NCBI GenBank assembly: GCA_965226095.1
Contig: OZ245336.1
Span: 1,364,001 to 1,428,000, forward strand
Direction of reading: 5' to 3'
Length of the DNA: 64,000 bases
Source: JANQSP01 sp965226095
GTDB lineage: Bacteria > Bdellovibrionota > Bdellovibrionia > Bdellovibrionales > UBA1609
The stretch's first letter is position 1, and each line of letters starts with the position of its first letter. The notes beneath the pieces were generated by a model. That model did no database searches. It was not told the DNA's origin and saw nothing but the letters and a program-made list of their open reading frames with translations. A program made the position numbers and the translations under genes. Shown here piece after piece: positions 58,277-64,000 of the stretch.

Positions 58277-58565
58277 GGTTCTTTCCTTTCTGCATTTTTT
58301 TTTCCATCTTATTTCTTAATTTTAAAGCCTGGGGGGATAATTGTGTTTTTGACTGACTCATTAAAAAAAGATCAATACCACCATACTTATCTATTGTGCG
58401 CAGAGTACTGGCAGCCACTTTTAAGCGAAAGGATCTCTTTAAAACTGAGCTGTGAAAAGTTCTTAAACACACATTGGGGAAAGCTCTGGATTTTGTTTTA
58501 ATATTGGAATGACTGACCAGATTTTTCACCACTGGTTTTTTCCCTGTTAACTCACAACGAGGCAT
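58251..58565 (-). CDS. rpmB: 50S ribosomal protein L28 with C-terminal extension
   Basis: The N-terminal 75 residues are bL28: MPRCELTGKKPVVKNLVSHSNIKTKSRAFPNV, then RLKVAASTLRTIDKYGG. A 30-residue basic tail (SPQALKLRNKMEKKMQKGKN) follows, as in long L28 types. The zinc Cys pattern is reduced to one Cys. Its 3' end overlaps rplX by 26 bases, a long overlap that suggests coupled translation. It is first in the operon with rplX, a small exported protein and hppA. rpsR is divergent. Confidence 0.92.
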   Translation of the reverse strand: MPRCELTGKKPVVKNLVSHSNIKTKSRAFPNVCLRTFHSSVLKRSFRLKVAASTLRTIDKYGGIDLFLMSQSKTQLSPQALKLRNKMEKKMQKGKNLENKNKKR

Positions 58566-58711
58566 AAAAACTCCCCTTCTCCTGTTTTAAAAATCCCATA
58601 AAAGCAATATTTTTATCAATAATTTTTAGAAATGATAAGCTTTTTTATTGCTCACCAAACACTTTATTGATAAGTTTATACAAAATATTTTGTCACACAG
58701 GTAGTAATTAT

Positions 58712-58966
58712 ATGAAATCACCTAAAAAAGAAAGAAAAAAACTGGTTAATATAGAGTACAAATCACCTGTCACTTTGTACCCATTCCTCTCAGAAGGTGG
58801 AAAAATCAACCCTTCCCGCATTACCGGTTTGAAGCACTCACAGCAAAGGCAACTCAGAAAGGCTGTCAAAAAAGCCAGGAGACTGTCTTTATTGCCTGCT
58901 AGTGCCCTTGCTTATGATGATTTTGGCTATCCGGAGCAAATCTCAGCCGCTCCCTTTAAAATTTAA
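58712..58966 (+). CDS. rpsR: 30S ribosomal protein S18
   Basis: From ATG 58712 the 84-residue product fits bS18: NIEYKSPVTLYPFLSEGGKINPSRITGLKHSQQRQLRKAVKKARRLSLLP. The RITG and RQL-K-A-R-LSLLP stretch is the rRNA- and S6-binding core; zinc Cys are absent. The frame is open from 58667 but the extra residues do not match. rpsF and rplI, its usual neighbours, are not here. Confidence 0.93.
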   Translation: MKSPKKERKKLVNIEYKSPVTLYPFLSEGGKINPSRITGLKHSQQRQLRKAVKKARRLSLLPASALAYDDFGYPEQISAAPFKI

Positions 58967-58987
58967 TACTTAAAGAGAAAACAAGCT

Positions 58988-59173
58988 CTAAATTATCCAT
59001 TCCAAATCTGTCCATTTTTTTTGCCCCCTACTCATTCCCTTTAAACGTAGTTCTTTGCTGTGTTTATGAACCAATAACCAGGTGTTTTTTTGTTTTAATT
59101 TTTGTATCCTCCAAAAATAGGGATTCAAACCAAATTCCTTTAGTTGTTGAATTAAAAAATTTCTTTTCTGCAT
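58988..59173 (-). CDS. Small basic hypothetical protein
   Basis: Function not recognised. The ATG at 59173 is preceded by a perfect AAGGAGG, so this 61-residue start is preferred to the longer open frame (to 59317). The protein is basic and aromatic (MQKRNFLIQQLKEFGLNPYFWRIQKLKQKN, then KELRLKGMSRGQKKWTDLEWII) with no signal peptide. It is probably cytoplasmic and may bind nucleic acid, by charge only. Confidence 0.55.
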   Translation of the reverse strand: MQKRNFLIQQLKEFGLNPYFWRIQKLKQKNTWLLVHKHSKELRLKGMSRGQKKWTDLEWII

Positions 59174-59263
59174 TTTTACCTCCTTATTGTTATTGACATA
59201 ACAAAGAGATATGCAAAATAAAGCGCAGAAAAAACTAATAAAAAACCAGTTTTTTACAATTAT

Positions 59264-59295
59264 AAAACCGAATTCGGTACAAAAAATTCGGTTTT
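59264..59295. repeat. Inverted repeat in a divergent promoter region
   Basis: AAAACCGAATT (59264-59274) and AATTCGGTTTT (59285-59295) form an 11-bp stem. It lies between two divergent genes, so it may be an operator or the end of a short transcript rather than a gene terminator. Confidence 0.45.
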
Positions 59296-59366
59296 CGTAT
59301 TTTTTACAAAAGACCAATAAGCATTTACCAAGTGTTTATTCACATTGAATATGATAATTTACTTCT

Positions 59367-60200
59367 ATGATAATACAGTTATTGCCTTTCTTAATGTTGG
59401 TTTGTTTCACAGCTTGTTACACTTCACCGGCTTACTGGCCTAACAAGAGTACTCCCGTGCTAACAAATGAATTTAAACCACACTATAATCCGATCAAAAT
59501 TAAAACAAAAGATAATTTGGAATTCACTCATTGGTACGCCAAAAAGAAAAATCCAGTTATTTTAGTATTTCATAGCAACGCCGGTAATTTGCAACAACGA
59601 TGGTCTCTTAATTTTAATAAACGACCCCGAATATCCAAATATAATTTTTTACTGCAGGCTGATTATTCCGTGTTCGTAGCAAGCTATAGAGGATATGGGG
59701 ATAATCCAGGTACCCCTAATGAACAACTCCTCATCGAAGATGCAGAAGTCATTTTACAGTGGCTTTTGAAAAAAGAAAATATTTCTCCTGAAAATATTAT
59801 TCTCTTTGGGGAATCTTTGGGATCTGCTGTTTCCATTGCATTGGCTGAAAAACACAATGTAAAAGGCTTAATTTTAGAAGGAGCACCTTCCTCTTTTATT
59901 GATGTAGGGAAAAAAATATTTCCCTTTGTACCCAAAAAACAAATTAAAAAAGTCCTAAAAGGAAATACCTGGAAATCCAAGTTACGTATTAAAAAGGTCC
60001 ATTCACCTGTACTGTTCCTGCATAGAGAAAAAGATTATATGGTATCTCTTGATCTGGGAAAGAATTTATTTGAAGCAGCCAATGAACCTAAAAAACTATT
60101 CATCGTGAAAGGAAGAGGACACATTAATACTTTAAAACACATTCATGCTCAGGAAGCTGTACTGAAATTTGTTTCTCAACTTCATTCTTTTGTCAAATAA
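59367..60200 (+). CDS. Lipoprotein alpha/beta hydrolase
   Basis: The 277 residues begin with a lipoprotein signal (LLPFLMLVCFTAC, lipobox FTAC), so the enzyme is exported and lipid-anchored. The hydrolase fold has the oxyanion strand VILVFHSNAGN, the nucleophile elbow GESLGSAVS (Ser), the Asp in LHREKDYMVS and the His in GRGHINTL, a complete triad of the ABHD12/13-BEM46 type. The substrate is unknown; relatives are esterases or thioesterases. It converges on the gene at 60212-60817. Confidence 0.8.
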   Translation: MIIQLLPFLMLVCFTACYTSPAYWPNKSTPVLTNEFKPHYNPIKIKTKDNLEFTHWYAKKKNPVILVFHSNAGNLQQRWSLNFNKRPRISKYNFLLQADYSVFVASYRGYGDNPGTPNEQLLIEDAEVILQWLLKKENISPENIILFGESLGSAVSIALAEKHNVKGLILEGAPSSFIDVGKKIFPFVPKKQIKKVLKGNTWKSKLRIKKVHSPVLFLHREKDYMVSLDLGKNLFEAANEPKKLFIVKGRGHINTLKHIHAQEAVLKFVSQLHSFVK

Positions 60201-60211
60201 CACCAGAGCAT

Positions 60212-60817
60212 CTACAAATGACAATTTCTGGAAACCAAAGCAACTTCCCGAATTTGATCCTCATCTAAATTTTCAGCGCCTGGTAATTTTTTAAAAGTAT
60301 TTTGTTCCAAACCAATAAGTTGTTGTTCACCATACAATGTACTAATGCGTGTTTTAATCTCACAAAATAGAGACACTTCTAAACTTGAAAACCAATTGAG
60401 TAGATTGCCCTGACGAACATCGGGAGGTCGATCCCCCCAGGCTAAACGAATCATCAGGCTGTATACAGCAAATAAAGTATTTTTTACCTTAGTCAATTTT
60501 GCAAAATCTTCTCTACAGTCCACAGACACTAATTTAAAATCACGAAGAAAAACTCTTGTCTTGGCAAATAAACCATAACAAGCCCCTGGAGAACTTAATT
60601 TTTTACAATTTTTCAGCAAAGTTTGCATGGCTGGTGCTTTGTTTAATTTGTCACTCTTTAATTTGTAAATCACTCCCTGTTGCCAATATTTAAATCTATC
60701 AATTTGCGTGCGACAAACCGTGTGGGGAGGAGCCTGTAAAAGAATAAACACAATAGCTATAATAATAACTGTTGTGACCAAAATTCCTCTTGGAATAGAT
60801 AACAGCCACTGCTCCAT
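60212..60817 (-). CDS. Membrane-anchored periplasmic hypothetical
   Basis: Function not recognised. The 201 residues have an N-terminal membrane helix (GILVTTVIIIAIVFILLQAPP) and then a helical periplasmic domain with six Cys (HTVCRTQ, LLKNCKKL, GACYGLF, VDCREDF, LFCEIKT, RNCHL) that could form three disulphides. It lies 33 bp downstream of the 177-residue exported protein gene on the same strand, probably one operon. Confidence 0.6.
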   Translation of the reverse strand: MEQWLLSIPRGILVTTVIIIAIVFILLQAPPHTVCRTQIDRFKYWQQGVIYKLKSDKLNKAPAMQTLLKNCKKLSSPGACYGLFAKTRVFLRDFKLVSVDCREDFAKLTKVKNTLFAVYSLMIRLAWGDRPPDVRQGNLLNWFSSLEVSLFCEIKTRISTLYGEQQLIGLEQNTFKKLPGAENLDEDQIREVALVSRNCHL

Positions 60818-60850
60818 ATTATTTTTCTACCTTCTCTGAAATTCTTGCTC

Positions 60851-61384
60851 TTAATACCTGTTAATGCCATTCCCTTTAGTCACAGGGACACCACAAAACT
60901 CATAATTCAGGTGAAGAGGTTTATTTTTAGTACTCCCCTGCATCCATACTCTGCGATCTTTTGAACAAAAAAAGATATCATACTTTTTTAATCCATACAC
61001 TTTGGCCATATAAGTGAGTTGCCGATTAATGGCATGGATCTGAGTCACTCTATCACTTTCTCCTGACATTTTTAGAGATTCCAGTTGGGAACTTAAATCC
61101 TGTAATAATTTTTCCATATAAGATCGTTGATGGTGCGATAAAGATAGTACAGACTGTTTCCTTATATCTCTGATTTGTTGAATCATCTTTGAAGCTCTCA
61201 AATTAATTTGATCTTCATTTTTGGAATAAAATACTTCATGTAAACGAATCGCTTCATCCAAAAGAGAAACCAATGGTGTTTTTGCTTCCTGTTCAAGTGA
61301 AAAAGAACTTTTTTTAACCATTGCTCCTAATTCAGTACAAAAGCAAAAACTGATTAGAACCATAAAAAATAGTTTAATGTTCAT
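60851..61384 (-). CDS. Exported hypothetical protein
   Basis: Function not recognised. The 177 residues have a signal peptide (IKLFFMVLISFCFCTELGA), two long helices (about 30-130) and a C-terminal beta part with YDIFFCSKDRRVWMQGSTKNKPLHLNYEFCGVPV, whose two Cys may pair. It is probably co-transcribed with the Cys-containing membrane-anchored gene that follows. Confidence 0.6.
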   Translation of the reverse strand: MNIKLFFMVLISFCFCTELGAMVKKSSFSLEQEAKTPLVSLLDEAIRLHEVFYSKNEDQINLRASKMIQQIRDIRKQSVLSLSHHQRSYMEKLLQDLSSQLESLKMSGESDRVTQIHAINRQLTYMAKVYGLKKYDIFFCSKDRRVWMQGSTKNKPLHLNYEFCGVPVTKGNGINRY

Positions 61385-61425
61385 AACTTTTTTGTACCAA
61401 AAATTTCACAAGAGAAAAACATAAA

Positions 61426-61457
61426 AAAAAGGCCGATTCAAAAGAATCGGCCTTTTT
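61426..61457 (-). terminator. Rho-independent terminator of the porin gene
   Basis: AAAAAGGCCGATTC and GAATCGGCCTTTTT form a 14-bp perfect stem with an AAAA loop, 22 bases past the porin stop. On the minus strand it ends in a long T run. Confidence 0.9.
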
Positions 61458-61478
61458 GCTTTTTAAGACTTAAAATAT

Positions 61479-62579
61479 TTAGAAATCAAAAGTAGCATTC
61501 AGGTTGGCCTGCCAATTAGGAGATGCTGTATTTGCAACATCAAATAATCCTCCATGCAGTTCCAAAGAAAAGCCACCAGCATAACTCTTTTTCACATAAA
61601 GATCTGCTTCTATCACGTTGTCTGTATTCAACCCTTCACTTCCTTCGGCACCCCAGTCACCTACTGTCATAAAGTAATAGCCTGCCAATCCTACTTCACA
61701 ATCTTCTTTAAAAAGATAGCTCAGACCAGCTTCACCATATGTTGTTCCTTTACCCCACTGAGCCACATCCAGAAGACCTGAACGGTAGTGACGGCTGTAA
61801 TAAAAAGGATCATAATTAAGTGATTCATGGTGACCACCTACATACACACGCAGGTCAGCAGCATCTATAGCGTAACCCAATTGACCATCAACAGCATATT
61901 GCTCCACAACATTACTACTAAGATCTCCATGAGCAACACCATTAACTCTGTAATCCAATCCAGCCACATCACCGCCAACACCAGCTCCAAATCGAACATG
62001 ATTGGCATTGTCTACTCCTGAATAAACAACAGCAAACAGATTAGCCAGTTTTACCACTTCTGGTAAAGACCGCACGTCCAAAGAAAAACCAGCGGCAGCT
62101 TCATACTTATCCACTTCAACAGCTCCCTCCCAAACGTTTGGAAGGTAAGCAGCCCATAAATCCACACCCACACTTTTTGTACTATAAGTTAAAAGAGCAC
62201 CATCAAAAGCATAAGGATATGATTCATAATCATTCATACCAACAGTGGAACCATCTGCAATTTGATAAGGAGCGCGTCCAATACGAAGCATTAACTCATC
62301 AGACATTTTCCAATCTCCATAACCATAAAAACGTACTGCATTACCTGCTAGAGATTGTTCACCCCATCGGTAGTTGGTCACCAACCAAAATTTACTTTCA
62401 AATGTTTCATTTGGACGAAAAGCACCATTTAATTTAAAACGTTGCACAAATACATCATCCAATGCTCTATCCTGATCATAGATACCTCTTGCCCGATGTT
62501 GACCACCAATTTCGACATCCACTGCAAAAGCAGCAGGAACTGCTAAAAAAGCAGTTAGTAAAAATACCAAATTTTTCAT
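61479..62579 (-). CDS. Outer-membrane porin-like protein
   Basis: The 366 residues have a signal peptide (MKNLVFLLTAFLAVPAAFA) and a mature part of amphipathic beta-strands with Gly/Tyr/Asp turns, beginning VDVEIGGQHRARGIYDQD. The last residue is Phe (NATFDF), the BAM recognition mark. The size fits a 14- to 18-strand porin. It has its own strong terminator and GAGAGG ribosome site, as expected for an abundant protein. It may be the main porin of this organism; substrate range is unknown. Confidence 0.82.
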   Translation of the reverse strand: MKNLVFLLTAFLAVPAAFAVDVEIGGQHRARGIYDQDRALDDVFVQRFKLNGAFRPNETFESKFWLVTNYRWGEQSLAGNAVRFYGYGDWKMSDELMLRIGRAPYQIADGSTVGMNDYESYPYAFDGALLTYSTKSVGVDLWAAYLPNVWEGAVEVDKYEAAAGFSLDVRSLPEVVKLANLFAVVYSGVDNANHVRFGAGVGGDVAGLDYRVNGVAHGDLSSNVVEQYAVDGQLGYAIDAADLRVYVGGHHESLNYDPFYYSRHYRSGLLDVAQWGKGTTYGEAGLSYLFKEDCEVGLAGYYFMTVGDWGAEGSEGLNTDNVIEADLYVKKSYAGGFSLELHGGLFDVANTASPNWQANLNATFDF

Positions 62580-62937
62580 AATAAACCTCTCTTGTTTTAA
62601 TCAAACAATTAAAAAAATATTTTATAACTTAGTAATCAATTTTTCTTAAGAGAGTCAACCTCTTTTAAGCGCCCAAAAAACAGTTTTTTCACAGTTTTTT
62701 AAGCATTAAACCTTTAATTTCGGCTCTATTTCATAAAAAAGTAAAAATTTTTATATCTCATAGTATAAATAAAAATAAAAAAACCATCAAATAACTGGTT
62801 TTACTTAAAAAAATGAGTAAAAAAGGCTCTATTTTACTAAATTATATTCAACAAAACTGGACTTAAAAAAAATTAAACACTTAAAATCTTTAGATCTTCT
62901 TGTTGTGTTATCTCTTCCTCATTAATAATATCAAAAA
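62580..62937. other. Divergent promoter region, porin / rnhB
   Basis: These 358 bases are very AT-rich and hold no gene. On the minus strand a TTGACT at about 62657-62662 and TTATAAAAT at about 62617-62626 lie upstream of the porin, but their spacing (about 26) does not make one sigma-70 promoter. TTAAGA 17 bases before TATAAA is an alternative. Confidence 0.4.
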
Positions 62938-63534
62938 ATGGCAAAATACCCGATCATTGATTCAACACAGTTCAAACCTGCACCAGCCATAGGCGTGGAT
63001 GAAGCAGGCAGAGGATGTCTGGCCGGACCTGTTTTTGCAACCGCAGTGGTTTTACAAAATAATGATCCTTACTACGATTCAAAATCTCTCCTTCCAGAAA
63101 AAAGAAAACAATTAGCCAAAAAAATTATTCTGGAATCCATTTATGCCATTGGCACAGCAACAGTTGAAGAAATAGAAGAGTTCAATATTTTACAAGCCAC
63201 TTTCTTGGCTATGAAACGGGCTGTTTTACAGTTACCATTCCACACAGGTCATATTGTAGTGGATGGCTCTTTTACTATACCAAATCTACCAAAAAGATTT
63301 CATCAAACCGCTATTATTAAAGGAGATCAAAGAGTGTTCTGCGTATCAGCGGCCAGTATCCTGGCAAAAGTCAAAAGAGATGAATGGATGTCCTCAAAAG
63401 ATAAAAATTATCCGCAATATGGTTTTTCCAGACATAAAGGTTATGCCACCGCTCAGCATCGACAAGCTATTGTGCAATACGGCCCTTGCTTTCTTCATCG
63501 AAAAACTTTTGCTGGAGTAAAGGAGTTTTTGTAA
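62938..63534 (+). CDS. rnhB: Ribonuclease HII
   Basis: The enzyme cuts RNA in RNA-DNA hybrids, including single ribonucleotides. The 198 residues have the catalytic Asp-Glu in GVDEAGRGCLAGPV, the DSKSLLPEKR loop, the third acidic residue in HIVVDGSFTIP, and the late AASILAKVKRDEWM motif. Length is normal. yraN follows on the same strand at 42 bp; the usual upstream rplS is instead convergent at the window edge. Confidence 0.96.
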   Translation: MAKYPIIDSTQFKPAPAIGVDEAGRGCLAGPVFATAVVLQNNDPYYDSKSLLPEKRKQLAKKIILESIYAIGTATVEEIEEFNILQATFLAMKRAVLQLPFHTGHIVVDGSFTIPNLPKRFHQTAIIKGDQRVFCVSAASILAKVKRDEWMSSKDKNYPQYGFSRHKGYATAQHRQAIVQYGPCFLHRKTFAGVKEFL

Positions 63535-63576
63535 ATTATTCAATTACAAATAATTGGTACAAAGGACCCTGCTACC

Positions 63577-63900
63577 ATGCAGAATATACGTAAAGGAAAA
63601 AAAGCAGAAGAAACAGCTTTGCATTTCTTTTTAAAGCAGGGCTGGACTCTGGTGGCAAAAAATAAGCAACTGGCTGGAGTGGAAATTGATTTGATACTAA
63701 AGAGTCCAGCTGGTTATTTACTCGTGGAAGTGAAGTCACATAATCAATGGAGAACCGAACACCCTATGAGCTACAAACAAAAAAAACGATTGGAACAAGC
63801 TTTTTCCCTTTTTTGTACAACACAAGAGAAACCAGTTCAAATCAAACTGGCACTTGTCAATTCCAACAATGCTGTAGAAACTTTTGATCTAGATTTTTAA
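63577..63900 (+). CDS. yraN: YraN-family (UPF0102) nuclease-like protein
   Basis: The 107 residues have the restriction-endonuclease-like core of the family: RKGKKAEETALHFFLKQGWTLVAKN, then GVEIDLILKSPAGYLLVEVKSH, with the E-x-D and E-V-K catalytic-type residues, and an ending with VKIKLALVNSNN-like strands. The exact function is not settled in the literature; Holliday-junction resolvase-like activity has been proposed. It follows rnhB, its common neighbour. Confidence 0.88.
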   Translation: MQNIRKGKKAEETALHFFLKQGWTLVAKNKQLAGVEIDLILKSPAGYLLVEVKSHNQWRTEHPMSYKQKKRLEQAFSLFCTTQEKPVQIKLALVNSNNAVETFDLDF

Positions 63901-63918
63901 TAACTGAAAACCAGCTGC

Positions 63919-64000
63919 CTATTTTATCAAAGTTTGTAAACGAGCTGAACGACCTTTTAGTTCGCGAAGATAAAACAAACGGGAACGACGAACCTTGGCT
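63919..64000 (-). CDS. rplS: 50S ribosomal protein L19, C-terminal end only
   Basis: The minus strand ending at the TAG (63919-63921) encodes AKVRRSRLFYLRELKGRSAR, then LQTLIK. KVRR-x-LYYLRxLxGKxAR is the C-terminal signature of bL19, which sits at the 30S-50S interface. The gene continues beyond the window edge. It is convergent with rnhB-yraN rather than upstream of them, the usual order. Confidence 0.88.
   Translation of the reverse strand, partial: AKVRRSRLFYLRELKGRSARLQTLIK

Overview
The window is a 64 kb AT-rich stretch of bacterial chromosome. Its housekeeping genes point to a Gram-negative organism, most likely of the Bdellovibrionota / former deltaproteobacterial type. The evidence: a mevalonate isoprenoid operon with class II HMG-CoA reductase and type 2 isopentenyl isomerase, pyruvate phosphate dikinase, a membrane pyrophosphatase, an SPL-family radical SAM protein, many lineage-specific secreted proteins and lipoproteins with lipoboxes, an outer-membrane barrel ending in Phe, and Bdellovibrio/myxobacterial-style HNH proteins. 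This placement is inference from gene content, not a measured phylogeny.

Layout. 0-6.4 kb: the front of a ribosomal operon (rpmJ-rpsM-rpsK, minus strand) faces away from rpmI-rplT, which runs straight into fni, mvaA and a mevalonate-type GHMP kinase; comM converges. 6.5-9.1 kb: tRNA-Cys(GCA), then two toxin-antitoxin/abortive-infection modules, HicAB and AbiE. HicAB is bracketed by a 39-bp direct repeat containing the tRNA 3' end. Both modules have a palindromic operator-promoter that places transcription start at the first ATG. 9.5-20.3 kb: secreted ankyrin protein, secreted hypothetical, smc, a secreted tandem-repeat coiled protein, ppdK, glyQS. 20.7-30.0 kb: a block of unrecognised envelope genes (barrel-like exported protein, 1789-residue lipoprotein, 636-residue coiled coil, small lipoprotein). 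30.2-35.4 kb: ssb, an exported two-part protein, radA, a 777-residue exported protein.

35.5-48.7 kb: two inverted copies of a 1.7 kb element with 18-bp terminal inverted repeats and an HNH-nuclease gene (one copy frameshifted), plus an 80-bp miniature relative and many short palindromic repeats. Between the copies lie a pilin-like gene, rpe-fmt-def, a receiver-domain protein, a degenerate NadC-like gene, birA, a secreted protein with an internal duplication, an SPL-like gene with an unknown partner, mpg and a STAS protein. 48.8-53.0 kb: two very large pilin-like proteins with Cys-rich repeats. 53.2-64 kb: pyrF, a rhodanese-like/MFS pair, hppA co-transcribed with rpmB and a displaced short rplX, rpsR, a lipoprotein hydrolase, two secreted hypotheticals, a porin, rnhB, yraN and the 3' end of rplS.

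The best candidates for undescribed biology are the TIR-bounded HNH element and its miniature derivative (35.6-37.3 and 46.9-48.6 kb), the tRNA-Cys mini-island with leaderless TA operons, and the giant-lipoprotein locus at 20.7-30 kb.
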